Shown piece after piece: positions 1 through 8,459 of a stretch of DNA of 53,083 nt. This DNA comes from Nostoc desertorum CM1-VF14 (GTDB taxonomy: Bacteria; Cyanobacteriota; Cyanobacteriia; Cyanobacteriales; Nostocaceae): assembly GCA_019359245.1 (NCBI GenBank), contig JAHHHR010000053.1, positions 1 to 53,083 on the forward strand, written 5' to 3'. Below the pieces are notes generated by a model that saw only the letters and a list, made by a program, of their open reading frames with translations, was not told the DNA's origin and searched no databases. Both the position numbers and the translations under genes were made by a program. The stretch's first letter is position 1, and the number at the start of each line of letters is the position of its first letter.

Positions 1-34
1 AACTGTTTTGGGAGCGATCGCGTTGCGGGTAGAT

Positions 35-304
35 TCATCGGTTAAAACTGCTCAAATGCTTACCATATATACATTTTATCAGTTTGAAGCTCCGCTTTTT
101 TCTGAGTTTGTGAGAAATCCGGGTTAGACAGACTACACAATAATTGTGAGTTTTTCGGTGAGCGATCGCTACTTGTTTTCTGTACTCTTTGGGATTACCA
201 TATCGAGCATTCCAGTCTAGTTCACCGAATCGGGAAAACCGAGATTTTCCAGCAGTAGGGTAACGCCTTTTTCGTTTAACTCTTGCCCCGTTAATTCGTA
301 CCAC
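35..304 (-). CDS. Small ORF with a CxxC pair, possible nuclease remnant
   Basis: This frame of up to 89 codons overlaps the 3' end of the neighbouring ATPase gene by 88 bases, and only the part after residue about 25 looks protein-like. It has a basic stretch followed by a C-V-V-C pair, as in the zinc knuckle of HNH-type nucleases, but no following HNH histidines can be seen and the tail looks random. No good start codon lies near the end of the ATPase gene. It could be a truncated or frameshifted remnant of a small zinc-binding protein. Low certainty. Confidence 0.25.
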   Translation of the reverse strand: MVRINGARVKRKRRYPTAGKSRFSRFGELDWNARYGNPKEYRKQVAIAHRKTHNYCVVCLTRISHKLRKKRSFKLIKCIYGKHLSSFNR

Positions 305-1551
305 TTCTGTTTAATTTCCTGAAAATGCGGTTTTCTTCCCAATTCTGTTGCCCATTTCCTAATTTCTTCATACCAGTCAATCTGTTGTTGTGAGGATTGC
401 TGATTATTTTTATAACTATCAACAGTGTCATCATTCGGTTTGGAATCTTGTTTTTGTTCCAGACCTTTGATATTAAATTCCGGAATTAGGGCAAGAAAGG
501 GATTAGACCGAGTGGGAATCACCAGGGCATATCGAACTCCGGCTTTATCTAACATTTCGCAAGCTTGCCGCAAGATTTCAAGAATCTCCTTTTTCACATT
601 TACAAAATCCTGGGGATGGTCAAGGATATAACTCGATGTGTGCCCCATCGCAATAAAGCAAACGTTTTTCAGCGAGGGGCGACTAAATCCGGTTTCTCCT
701 GACAGTGGGGACTGGCCCATAAACACCCCATGTCCTTTAAGCCCGGCGGTGAACTTGATAATATAGTTCCAAAAGCCTTGCAAGTCTTTGGCAGTGTCAG
801 CATCAACCATTCCCGGAAGCCCTTTACCTCCACCAAATACAGAGTCCACCTCATCTTGGGCAAATAATAATTCTGGGACACCCTGACATTCACCACCAAC
901 AATTGATACTCTGGCTTTCTGCTTGTCAATTTGGTCTGTGGCAAAGGTAATCCAATTTCTTAACGCTTTCATGCCGTCAAACTTGCGGCTAAATTTGCAT
1001 AGCCATCTGGTGACATCATCCTTTGGGTCGCTGCCAATCACAATTGCCGGGCTTTGAGATTTTGCAGCAATTTTGTTGATAATCACCCCTGCTAAAGTTG
1101 ATTTGCCAGACTGGGTGCCGCCAGACAGGTAAAAATGGTGGTTACTGCGAAGGGTCATGTCTTGATGTGATGGAGCATCACACAGTTCATCTAACCAAGC
1201 ACTATCAATTCTGATGTAGTCAGGATAATTAGCAGCGATCGCTTGTAAAACTTTCATCGCACCCGGATTAATTACCGACTGCACCGACTCTTCATCAATG
1301 TCAGCAATATCGGGATTGGGGATACCAGGACGTGGGGGTAATTGTTGTGCTGGCGGTTCGGGAAGAGTTACCAAACCTTGCAACTGATATTCAGCAATCC
1401 ACCGGGGTCTTTCATTAACGGGGAGACGATTCACATAGTCAGCAACTTGGCGCTTGGCATCGATTGCAGTGGTGACATAATCATAAGCCGCTTGCCCCTG
1501 TAAGTGCTGTTTAAGTGATTTGAGGTCAGCTTCTTGCAAAGACTTGTACAC
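217..1551 (-). CDS. P-loop ATPase of FtsK/HerA/VirD4-like type
   Basis: The 444-residue protein carries a Walker A motif GGTQSGKST (residues 144-152), a Walker B-like stretch ELLFAQDEVDS (227-237) and a downstream GQSP turn (279-282), in the order seen in FtsK/HerA/VirD4-type DNA-pumping ATPases. The first 110 residues are hydrophilic with a proline-rich stretch (about 63-80), and no membrane segment is visible. The C-terminal 80 residues look like a separate helical domain. The assigned start is a GTG with only a weak purine-rich site before it. Such ATPases in Nostocales are often found on plasmids or integrative elements, which fits the accessory character of this flank. The exact role (conjugation, partition, defence) cannot be told. 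The ATPase fold is fairly sure and the subfamily is inferred. Confidence 0.7.
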   Translation of the reverse strand: MYKSLQEADLKSLKQHLQGQAAYDYVTTAIDAKRQVADYVNRLPVNERPRWIAEYQLQGLVTLPEPPAQQLPPRPGIPNPDIADIDEESVQSVINPGAMKVLQAIAANYPDYIRIDSAWLDELCDAPSHQDMTLRSNHHFYLSGGTQSGKSTLAGVIINKIAAKSQSPAIVIGSDPKDDVTRWLCKFSRKFDGMKALRNWITFATDQIDKQKARVSIVGGECQGVPELLFAQDEVDSVFGGGKGLPGMVDADTAKDLQGFWNYIIKFTAGLKGHGVFMGQSPLSGETGFSRPSLKNVCFIAMGHTSSYILDHPQDFVNVKKEILEILRQACEMLDKAGVRYALVIPTRSNPFLALIPEFNIKGLEQKQDSKPNDDTVDSYKNNQQSSQQQIDWYEEIRKWATELGRKPHFQEIKQKWYELTGQELNEKGVTLLLENLGFPDSVN

Positions 1552-1583
1552 CTTTATTAGCCCTATAGTTTTGTAAAATGCAA

Positions 1584-2093
1584 TTACGAATTATACTCCC
1601 TTTCTTTTATCTTGTTAGAAAATTGGGATGCTAGCGTGCTTAAACCTAATTTCTTAAGTAATAAATATTTATAAGTTTCTAAAGTAGACACACGAAATGT
1701 ACTCTTGAATAACCATGCATCATTATCAACTGTAAAGGGAGTTCCAACCTTAGCTACAAGAAACGAAGAAGTATTATCTGAAGTCGAGACTAACTCTTCC
1801 CAATTAGTAGGCTGTTCTTTACCCCAATTAAAAATTGTTTTTAAACTCACGACTTCTAAAAGTTCCTTTCTAATTAAACATGCTGAATTCCCAAAATATT
1901 GAAGAGGATGAGAAAAAACATCACTTGCAAAATAATCTTTACTCGCACCCCACTGTCCCCCAGCACTTCTATCTATATGCATTAAATTTATTCCCAGAAT
2001 ATTTTTATCTTCATTAAGAAATGAATGCACGATGAGCGCGTAAAGATTTAATATATGAGCATGTAGAAAATGATGTTTTTTGCCACAAATCAC
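1584..2093 (-). CDS. Hypothetical protein, possibly N-terminally truncated
   Basis: This is a 169-codon frame with GTG as its only start, lying just upstream of the ATPase gene on the same strand and separated from it by 32 bases. Composition is that of a real globular protein rich in aromatic residues (His-Phe-Leu-His and Gln-Trp-Gly-Ala stretches), and the C-terminus is Lys-rich. No catalytic motif, signal peptide or membrane segment was recognised. The lack of a good start suggests it may be the 3' part of a longer gene. The next gene to the right is a glycosyltransferase on the other strand, so a role in surface polysaccharide is possible but unsupported. Confidence 0.45.
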   Translation of the reverse strand: MICGKKHHFLHAHILNLYALIVHSFLNEDKNILGINLMHIDRSAGGQWGASKDYFASDVFSHPLQYFGNSACLIRKELLEVVSLKTIFNWGKEQPTNWEELVSTSDNTSSFLVAKVGTPFTVDNDAWLFKSTFRVSTLETYKYLLLKKLGLSTLASQFSNKIKEREYNS

Positions 2094-2872
2094 TTTTGAT
2101 ATTTTGCATATTCTGTATTTTTATAGTTTTATATTGTATTTATAGCAAAAGTTAGAGCATACACTATCAACATAATCTTTTGTTAAATTCAATTTTACTA
2201 CAAGTGTGCGAAACAATTGTGACGTTTCCATCAGCCTTTTTGCTTAATTTCACAATCCTCTGGACAGTTTTCGCCCCGAAGAAAAAAACCATTTATTGTT
2301 GTAGACTGCAAATAGTTCAAAAACAGCATACTGCCAGATTCAGCTATAAATACAGTATAAATGATACTCGCCCAAAGGGGTAATTTAGCAAACCTCAGTA
2401 GAAGCTTCTAGTAACTTTGTTTACCACGATTAATAGTATGTTAAAGAAAGTGAACTTCACAAATCTAAGTCGCCATAGTTAAATCTTGAATAAGACCTAC
2501 CAACGACAGTTTAGCCAAGGTTTTGAGTTTGATTATTACTTAGTCAAATTTGGAATCTGAAATGATCGAAAATCATCCCAACTCTCCATAACTACTCTCC
2601 TACCCTGCTATCGCTGCCTATTCTATCCGAAGTATGATTTAGAGTATGACAGATCATGTTACGTTAAGCGCTATAATTCATAATTCAAAATATTTACCAC
2701 TACTGACCAATGCACGGCATATAATAACTATCGTCCAACACCTTGTCTACTAGGAATTTAACGTTTTTTGATCCTCTTCCTAAGTAATCACATTGTCCTC
2801 CCAGAGTCACTCATACCATTGTGTAAGAATATAGACCTTTACCCTACCTCAGTAACATTTAAGGTAGTTTTT
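2094..2872. other. AT-rich intergenic stretch, no gene recognised
   Basis: About 780 bases between an unknown gene on the minus strand and the GT14 gene on the plus strand. A 67-codon frame at 2180-2383 has no recognisable features and is not supported. No clear hairpin, repeat or RNA gene was seen. The promoter of the glycosyltransferase must lie near the right end. Confidence 0.4.
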
Positions 2873-3781
2873 ATGAAAATAGCATATATAATTTTGGCAC
2901 ATAAATATCCGGAACAATTAGTACGTCTTATTTATAAACTAAATACAGATGATGTTTCATTTTTTCTACATATAGATAAAAAAGCGGATGATAAAATTTA
3001 TCATCACGTACTAACTAAACTCAAGGATTTTCAAAATGTTTATTTCATTAAGAGATACGACTTGGCATGGGGAAGTTTTGATATTGTTAAAGCTAGTCTC
3101 AAAGGAATAAAATCAATAGTTGAAACAGGTAATTACTTCGATTATGTTATATATTTATCGGGTCAAGACTATTTGATCAAGTCAAATGAACAGATTAAGA
3201 AGTTTCTCCAAGAAAATAAAGGTAGAGAATTTTTAGAGTATTTCCCATTACCTTGTAATAAATGGTATAAAGGAGGTTTAACAAGATTAGGCTCTTGGCA
3301 TATTCGTTGGAGAGATAAAAATTTTTGTATCCCAGAAAAGCGTGAGTTTAAATCTCGTATTAACTCTATTCTGTATTCATTGTTGATTTTGCTTTTACCG
3401 AAAAGACATAAATTTCCTGAAGGCTTTGCTCTTTATGGAGGTTCAGCATTTTGGTGCTTAACAGGAGAATCAATAAAATGGATAAATAATTTTGTTAAGC
3501 AAAACCCTAAGTTTGTTAATCGTTTTAATTATACCTATTGTCCAGATGAATTGTTTTACCAAATTCTCATTGTGAATTCACCTTTTAAGGATAAAATTAT
3601 TAACACTCGCTTGACGTATTTAGAATGGCCTAAGGCTAATGCCCTTCACCCCAAAATTTTAGAAAAAAATGATTTTGATAAAATTAGAGAATCAGAAGAA
3701 TTATTTGCCAGGAAGTTTGATATGACTATAGACTCCGATATATTAAATATGATTGATAAAATGATATTGAGTCAATCTTAA
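2873..3781 (+). CDS. Glycosyltransferase family 14 (core-2/I-branching type)
   Basis: The 302-residue protein begins MKIAYIILAHKYPEQ, continues with FFLHIDKKAD and has a later LSGQDYLIKS segment. These are the hallmarks of the GT14 'Branch' family (Pfam PF02485), which in bacteria adds N-acetylglucosamine or xylose branches to surface glycans. The ATG at 2873 is preferred over an in-frame start 105 bases upstream because it starts the conserved IILAH strand directly and is preceded by AAGGTAG at about 2861. The gene is noticeably more AT-rich than most of the window, with many AAA/AAT codons, hinting at horizontal origin. It stands alone, with no polysaccharide operon around it. The acceptor is unknown. 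Confidence 0.85.
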   Translation: MKIAYIILAHKYPEQLVRLIYKLNTDDVSFFLHIDKKADDKIYHHVLTKLKDFQNVYFIKRYDLAWGSFDIVKASLKGIKSIVETGNYFDYVIYLSGQDYLIKSNEQIKKFLQENKGREFLEYFPLPCNKWYKGGLTRLGSWHIRWRDKNFCIPEKREFKSRINSILYSLLILLLPKRHKFPEGFALYGGSAFWCLTGESIKWINNFVKQNPKFVNRFNYTYCPDELFYQILIVNSPFKDKIINTRLTYLEWPKANALHPKILEKNDFDKIRESEELFARKFDMTIDSDILNMIDKMILSQS

Positions 3782-4069
3782 CTTACAAATAAATTTTGAA
3801 TTTTGGTCGTAGAGAAGAAATAATAAATGTTTCCGACTATTGAACTTTGGACAGAAAAAGGGTAGTTCGTGTAAAATATGACTCTGTTGTCGAAATGCGA
3901 TTGCTATCCTCCCTTGAAATGTCATAGCTGATTACGCCACAAATTGCGGTTTATATGAATTCGCCAACACAGTCAAAATATCGGTGAACCAATTGCGAAT
4001 TAGTTTACTCCTCGCTCAACGCTGGTTTTTCAAATGAACGAGTGTGCTATTAGATTGAAAAGCAGCATG

Positions 4070-4600
4070 TCAATCTAATGGATTTTGCTCTAGATACTGG
4101 CGCACTCCCGCACTCATTGCTACAAGGTTTGGTTGTATATTTTTCCCCAACAAATCTTCAACGAGATGAGCAATTTTACTTGTGAGGAAGAATGGTACTC
4201 CCTTGATTTGCTTCGGGTCAATCACTAGTTCACCGCGGCTTTCAATTACTGTGGTGTTACCATCTTGCAAAAAGCGATTTTTGCCAGAACACTTAACTGC
4301 TTCTGTAAAAGCGTGAGTTTCAATACGCCATTCAACTGTCAAATCTGCCTGATTCCAGGTATTATATTCTGTCCAAGAGAGCATCTCTTCACTGAGCAAA
4401 ACTCTTGCTGCTGCTGGAATTTCACTGCCACCGTGCCATTCATTGACAGTATAAATATTACTGCCTGCTTCCCTACGTGATAAAAGTGTGATGCGACGCA
4501 CGTTCGGCATATAGGGAACTAGCTCAACCAGTTTGTCACGATAGCTAGCATAAACTAGGGAGCGTAGAAAAGGAATTTTGGTATCGGCAGAGATGAGCAT
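4070..4600 (-). CDS. SRPBCC/START-like conserved protein
   Basis: The 176-residue protein has the layout of SRPBCC (polyketide cyclase/START-like) proteins. It starts with a short strand and a helix (residues 1-25, with LVYASYRDKLVELVPYMP). A run of beta strands follows with alternating hydrophobic residues (35-130, including VEWRIETHAF and a VIESRGELVI strand). It ends in a long amphipathic helix (140-170). The family forms a cavity for hydrophobic ligands, but no ligand or partner can be deduced here. It starts with ATG at 4600 and stands alone, with an AT-rich spacer downstream. The fold assignment rests on pattern only. Confidence 0.55.
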   Translation of the reverse strand: MLISADTKIPFLRSLVYASYRDKLVELVPYMPNVRRITLLSRREAGSNIYTVNEWHGGSEIPAAARVLLSEEMLSWTEYNTWNQADLTVEWRIETHAFTEAVKCSGKNRFLQDGNTTVIESRGELVIDPKQIKGVPFFLTSKIAHLVEDLLGKNIQPNLVAMSAGVRQYLEQNPLD

Positions 4601-4756
4601 TAATTCATACCATATTTAAATATAGACATAACAGAGAATTACCAAGAGTTTAGCGATCGCGTAACCGCCCACCGGAAGCGATCGCAACTGAGGTATTTCT
4701 TGGTTGCTCCGCCTGAATTTTGGTTAAAACGTCATCTATATTTTACTGTCGCATCG

Positions 4757-4971
4757 GATCACAAAGCGGCATAAAAAAGCAGCAAGGTTTGCCGTGACAT
4801 CTAAAAGCCTTACTGTGTATAGATGTCACAGAAAGCGGCAAGATTGGGTAAAACTCTAGAACCCTTGCTATTAAAGGAATGTCACAAAAAGCGGCATGGT
4901 TAAATTATGAACTTGGTGTCACTTGAAACCATTCAAAGCTATACAGAATGGGTGTCACAAAGGAAGTGGCA
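4757..4971. repeat. Array of TGTCACAAA-GCGGCA repeats, transposon-end-like
   Basis: Four forward copies of a motif close to TGTCACAAAAAGCGGCA occur at 4757-4771, 4824-4840, 4880-4895 and 4953-4971, spaced 56-73 bases apart. A partial inverted copy (GCCGTGACA) lies at 4791-4799 and another TGTCAC at 4917. Spaced arrays starting TGTCAC or ending GTGACA are typical transposase-binding sites at the ends of TniA/TnsB-type (Tn5053- and Tn7-like, including CAST) elements in cyanobacteria. No matching transposase or partner end was found in the window, so this would be a single solo or degraded end. The repeat itself is seen directly and the transposon link is inferred. Confidence 0.55.
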
Positions 4972-4997
4972 GGGTTGACGAAAAAAAATAGGGATGA

Positions 4998-5024
4998 AAA
5001 AAAGCCCGGTTTTTGGGCTTTTTT
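4998..5024. terminator. Strong bidirectional hairpin terminator
   Basis: A 10-bp stem is formed by six A plus GCCC (4998-5007) and GGGC plus six T (5015-5024), with a 7-base loop. It has the A-tract/GC-stem/T-tract form of a Rho-independent terminator that works in both directions. It sits just beyond the repeat array and about 190 bases before the SDR gene, so it may end a transcript reading out of the array region, possibly an undetected small RNA. Confidence 0.75.
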
Positions 5025-5215
5025 CTGAAATGGGATCGAGAGCGAATCGCAAAATCACGTCAATGATTATGCCAACAAGTGTTTGCTGTTTAACCTAGTC
5101 TTTCTTCTAGGTTTTCAATATTTAGACTTTGTGGGAGGATTAACCCAGTATTTAAACTCAGCTTAAACATCTTGTTCTGAAATGTGATCTAAATTCATCA
5201 CAGGAGTACTTATTG

Positions 5216-5965
5216 ATGGTGCAGGACGAATTAAAGAACAAAGTAGCTTTGATTACTGGTGCAAATAAAGGTCTTGGGCTGGAAATGAGTCGTCAGCTTG
5301 GACAACATGGATTGACAATTCTAATAGCAGCTCGTAGTTTAGATGCGGCTAAAACAGCAGTTAGTAACTTGGAGAATGAAGGAGTTATAGCTCACCCAAT
5401 TGCCCTAGATATCACTGATAGTACCCAAATTGAATCTGCCGTTCAACAGATTAGTGATTCTTTTGGTAGGCTTGATGTTTTGATCAATAACGCGGGTGTG
5501 TTTTTAGATGGTGACTGGTTAACCAGTAATGCTAGTTCTATTTCTGTAGAGATTATTCGACAGACATTTAACACAAACTTTTTTGGCTTAGTGGAATTAA
5601 CTCAACGAGCATTGCCGTTAATATTGAATAGTCCTAGCGGTCGAATTGTAAATATGTCGAGTATTGAAGGTTCGTTAACACTTCATGCTGACCCCAATTC
5701 ATTCATTTATGATTCAAAACCATTTGCTTATGATGCTTCCAAGGCAGCAGTTAACTCATTCACTATTCATTTAGCTCATGAATTACGTAATACTCCAGTG
5801 AAGATTAATAGCGCTCATCCGGGTTGGGTAAAAACTGAATTAGGTGGTGAAGGTGCAATGATGGACATCGCATTAGGCGCGAAAACTGGTGTTGAATTAG
5901 CGATATTACCGAATGATGGCCCCAGTGGTGGTTTTTTCCATCTTGGGGAACCAGTAGCTTGGTAA
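5216..5965 (+). CDS. SDR-family oxidoreductase (carbonyl-reductase-like)
   Basis: This 249-residue classical short-chain dehydrogenase/reductase has the cofactor motif TGANKGLG (14-21), the structural NNAG motif (91-94), catalytic Ser149, and the Y172-x3-K176 pair. The long insert between Ser149 and Tyr172 and the C-terminal SAHPGWVKTELGG segment resemble plant and bacterial carbonyl reductases that use NADPH. The ATG at 5216 is chosen because AGGAG (5202-5206) lies 9 bases upstream; a TTG directly before it is less likely. The gene is followed by a strong hairpin and seems to be its own transcription unit. The substrate is unknown. Confidence 0.9.
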   Translation: MVQDELKNKVALITGANKGLGLEMSRQLGQHGLTILIAARSLDAAKTAVSNLENEGVIAHPIALDITDSTQIESAVQQISDSFGRLDVLINNAGVFLDGDWLTSNASSISVEIIRQTFNTNFFGLVELTQRALPLILNSPSGRIVNMSSIEGSLTLHADPNSFIYDSKPFAYDASKAAVNSFTIHLAHELRNTPVKINSAHPGWVKTELGGEGAMMDIALGAKTGVELAILPNDGPSGGFFHLGEPVAW

Positions 5966-6051
5966 CTTATGCCATAGCATAAGTTGTTAGTTATTACGCA
6001 AATTTTTCACGATTTTTGTACACTCGATACTATTGACCAAGACGGCAAACA

Positions 6052-6096
6052 GCGATTCATCCCATTCCTTCAATATGGGATGAATCGCCGTCTTTT
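6052..6096 (+). terminator. Long hairpin terminator after SDR gene
   Basis: A perfect 14-bp stem (6052-6065 with 6075-6088, arms GCGATTCATCCCAT and its complement) has a 9-base loop and is followed by CGTCTTTT. Outer bases GACGG (6041-6045) can pair with CCGTC beyond a small bulge. It lies about 85 bases after the SDR stop codon and is the likely end of that transcript. Confidence 0.7.
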
Positions 6097-6166
6097 GTAA
6101 AAAGTCGGCTCTAACTGTGGTCAACCATCTATTATTAGAAGTAATTCTTAGTACGTGGATACTGAC

Positions 6167-6499
6167 TCAAGCATTGGATACTGTTTCTAACAGTTGCTTG
6201 AGAATTAATATTTTACCCTGATACACTTCAATCTCAGCTTCAAGTTCAGCAAGTAATTCAAGCGATGTAAGCGGATGAATTTTCTCCTCTTCAAGATGTG
6301 ACACTTCTGATAAATCGTTTTTATCTAGCACAGCATAACGCCAAGATTCGGTACATAAGCCAGTCAGTAGATTATTGGGTGGATAATACTGAATCCCAAC
6401 AATCACTCCCTGCCTGGTTCTTTGCCCTAACGAGTATTTTGGTGATGTCCAATAATTGGGAATAGGGGTGAAATCAGCGAGGTTGTCATTTGCCGCCAC
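6167..6499 (-). CDS. Small conserved-type hypothetical protein
   Basis: This 110-residue protein has a first half of beta-rich segments (TRQGVIVGIQYY, a WRYAV strand) like a small SH3-like barrel. Its second half is a long charged helix (about 72-105) likely to form a coiled coil. Small proteins of this plan are common and uncharacterised in Nostocales. The annotated start is GTG; the frame stays open a little further upstream, so the true start is uncertain. It faces the SDR gene, with the hairpin at 6052-6096 between them. No function can be assigned. Confidence 0.5.
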   Translation of the reverse strand: MAANDNLADFTPIPNYWTSPKYSLGQRTRQGVIVGIQYYPPNNLLTGLCTESWRYAVLDKNDLSEVSHLEEEKIHPLTSLELLAELEAEIEVYQGKILILKQLLETVSNA

Positions 6500-6587
6500 T
6501 TGATGGCTGAGAAGACTGCGTAGAAGGTATTTCAGTTTTTTTTCGCCTCCTCACCCAACCACAAATGTTATGGGGAATATTGGCAGA

Positions 6588-6830
6588 TCACTTGAATTCC
6601 CCTAACCTTTGATTAACTTCATCTATGTCGAAAATATCTGGATTAAAGCTTTCACCTACCCACTCCATCCTCTCTTCATACTCTGGATGTGACGGGTCAC
6701 TAATAATCTCCAGTAACTCTGCATAGCCCTAAGAACCACCACAATCTTCAGGAGGACAAGCACGCTTCCCAGTGATGCATACAGGATAATTTGTATCAGG
6801 AGTCAATACCTTAGCCAAAATAAGAGGATG
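6588..6830 (-). pseudogene. Remnant of a plasmid pRiA4b ORF-3 family gene
   Basis: Reading the minus strand gives a continuous frame with the C-terminal signature of the pRiA4b ORF-3 family (Pfam PF07929). It includes KRACPPEDCGG, then GYAELLEIISDPSHPEYEE, then MEWVGESFNPDIFDIDEVN, ending at a TGA at 6588-6590. One in-frame TAG falls exactly where the family has the Trp of G-x-W-G-Y (TGG to TAG). The N-terminal two thirds of the family is missing upstream. It is therefore a truncated, nonsense-bearing remnant. Family members are common on plasmids and islands and have no firm function. Confidence 0.75.
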
Positions 6831-7455
6831 AGGAGAGAGGGCCGATGTAGTAGAGTTATTGTCTCTCACAACGACAACTCAAAAACCACAATCAGCCCAT
6901 GTCCGATATCTTATCACTGCTACAATGCTTGCTACCGCAGATAAACGCTACGACGATGCGGCAATTGAACCAGATAATCCTGGCCATGTTAGCAATGAGT
7001 GGGCGAGCCACCGTGTTGGGAATATCGCGCTGGACACAATAAACGCATATCCGATTCTAAATTGGGCAGAATCTCAACGCTACTATGTCTTCCTCTTGCC
7101 TGATAATTATCTACACAGACTATCCCCGTCCGCCTTTCATGCAAGCCCAGTTCCACACTATGGCGATTCCATCCCAAAACGGTTTCGGCTTTACGCGCTG
7201 AACTCTCGAATCCATTGACTTACAAGAGACAAGCAGTTGACGATAAAGATGGGGGACTGACATGGGGTAGTTTTTTGTGTGGAAACTTGAGCATCCCATT
7301 TCGTCCCCCTCTTTGTCATCCTTGTTTCAGTAAAATTCCCCATATATCAAGCATTCAGGACTTTTCTGCACCACTAAGGTAATAAAGGTAGAATGACAAA
7401 GTATTTTCATGAAATAAAGTTCAATAAAAATTGATACTGCGTTAAAAGAAACCGT
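6831..7455. other. Intergenic stretch with a doubtful ORF
   Basis: About 625 bases lie between the pRiA4b-type remnant and the second SDR gene. A plus-strand frame at 6859-7218 (119 codons, TTG start) and an opposing minus frame at 6989-7177 are both open, but neither shows a ribosome site or a recognisable motif. No hairpin or repeat stands out. The region may be decayed coding DNA belonging to the neighbouring remnant. The promoter of the SDR gene at 7456 should lie near its right end. Confidence 0.35.
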
Positions 7456-8187
7456 ATGGGAGAAATACTTACAGGAAAAATTGCTGTTGTCACAGGAGGC
7501 TCTGCGGGAATTGGTTACGCAATAGCAAGACGTTTTGCATCTTTTGGGGCAAAAGTCATTCTGGCAAGCAGAGAGCCGCAACGGGGAGCAACAGCAGCCA
7601 AGAGCATTGGATACGGGGCTGTTGCAATTCCCACCGATGTCTCTGATTTTGAACAGGTGCAGCGGCTTTTTGAGGGACTGGATCGGGTGGATCTTCTTGT
7701 GACTTGTGCTGGTGCAGCACACTTTGGTGCAATTGATACAGTACCAGTGGCACAAACTAAATCCCTTTTTGAAGGACGGTTCTTTGGTCAACTGGCGGCA
7801 GCGCACTATGCAGTACCCAAAATGCCACCGGGGAGTGCTATTATCTTCTGTTCTGGAATTGCAGCCACTGTCGGACTGCCCTACTATAGCGCGGGTTCTG
7901 CCCTTTGTGGTGCTGTTAACTCGATGACACGTGCCCTTGCGGTTGAGCTAGGTCCTAGAGGCATCCGCGTGAATGCTATCTCACCGGGATATATCGAAGA
8001 CACAGACATCCAATCTAATTTGTCAAAGGAGCAGGTGGAAAATTTTGCTAAGTTAACAAAAGCGAAACTTCCGCTCAAGCGTGCAGGTCAATCTGATGAG
8101 GTGGCAGATGCAGCATTTTTCCTTGCCACATGCGGCTATGTGACAGGGCAAATTATTGAGGTTGATGGCGGGTGGACAGCGTCTTAG
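7456..8187 (+). CDS. SDR-family protein lacking the canonical YxxxK
   Basis: The 243-residue protein has a clear SDR scaffold: cofactor loop TGGSAGIG (13-20), the Asp of the adenine site in TDVSD (60-64), the RVNAISPGYI segment (171-180) and the C-terminal VTGQIIEVDGG. Two catalytic landmarks differ. NNAG is replaced by TCAG (83-86). The stretch LPYYSAGSALCGAVNSM (141-157) has no lysine, so no Tyr-x3-Lys pair can be drawn at any register. Ser133 is kept. Loss of the lysine occurs in some divergent SDR groups with altered or lost dehydrogenase activity. It is a single gene with no operon partner. Binding of NAD(P) is likely and catalysis uncertain. Confidence 0.85.
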   Translation: MGEILTGKIAVVTGGSAGIGYAIARRFASFGAKVILASREPQRGATAAKSIGYGAVAIPTDVSDFEQVQRLFEGLDRVDLLVTCAGAAHFGAIDTVPVAQTKSLFEGRFFGQLAAAHYAVPKMPPGSAIIFCSGIAATVGLPYYSAGSALCGAVNSMTRALAVELGPRGIRVNAISPGYIEDTDIQSNLSKEQVENFAKLTKAKLPLKRAGQSDEVADAAFFLATCGYVTGQIIEVDGGWTAS

Positions 8188-8274
8188 AGGAAGAGGAGAT
8201 AGGATTTCATGCTTGTACTTTCTCAAGTTTCCATCCAGCAGAAGCCATTAAAACAGTGAACATTAACCAAAAAA

Positions 8275-8304
8275 CTAACTGGTAACTGATAACTGGTAAC
8301 TGGT
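8275..8304. repeat. Heptanucleotide short tandem repeat (STRR type)
   Basis: About four consecutive copies of a 7-base unit close to AACTGGT (AACTGGT, AACTGAT, AACTGGT, AACTGGT) occur here. Such short tandemly repeated heptamers are a known feature of filamentous heterocystous cyanobacteria and support the assignment of the source. Confidence 0.7.
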
Positions 8305-8340
8305 ATTGCGAGTGCTAGTTGCCGTCTTCGATTCATACAT

Positions 8341-8393
8341 CTGGGTACCCAAATGTTTACACATTTGCACAGCCAAGTTTGATGTGTACCCAG
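8341..8393. other. Nested inverted repeat / stem-loop
   Basis: The outer arms CTGGGTAC (8341-8348) and GTACCCAG (8386-8393) are perfectly complementary. Inside them AAATGT (8351-8356) pairs with ACATTT (8361-8366) across a 4-base loop. The element lies between the heptamer repeat and a helicase remnant. It could be a structured RNA or a mobile-element end; nothing in it decides which. Confidence 0.4.
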
Positions 8394-8459
8394 GTAGCGG
8401 TATGATGCTTGTCTAATGGGGGGGGAAAATATGCCAATCATCCAATACGGTTCAGTTAA

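Noticed and set aside
4757..4971. CRISPR array or CAST crRNA locus
   Set aside because: Repeats are short, unevenly spaced and include an inverted copy, and no Cas gene is nearby; transposon-end binding sites fit better.
6859..7218. 119-codon plus-strand frame
   Set aside because: TTG start, no ribosome site, no recognisable motif, and an opposing open frame of similar quality. Mentioned only within the intergenic entry.
7327..7806. Long open frame on the minus strand opposite the second SDR gene
   Set aside because: It overlaps a clear SDR gene, is cysteine-rich without motif order, and has no ribosome site; it is a shadow of the real frame.
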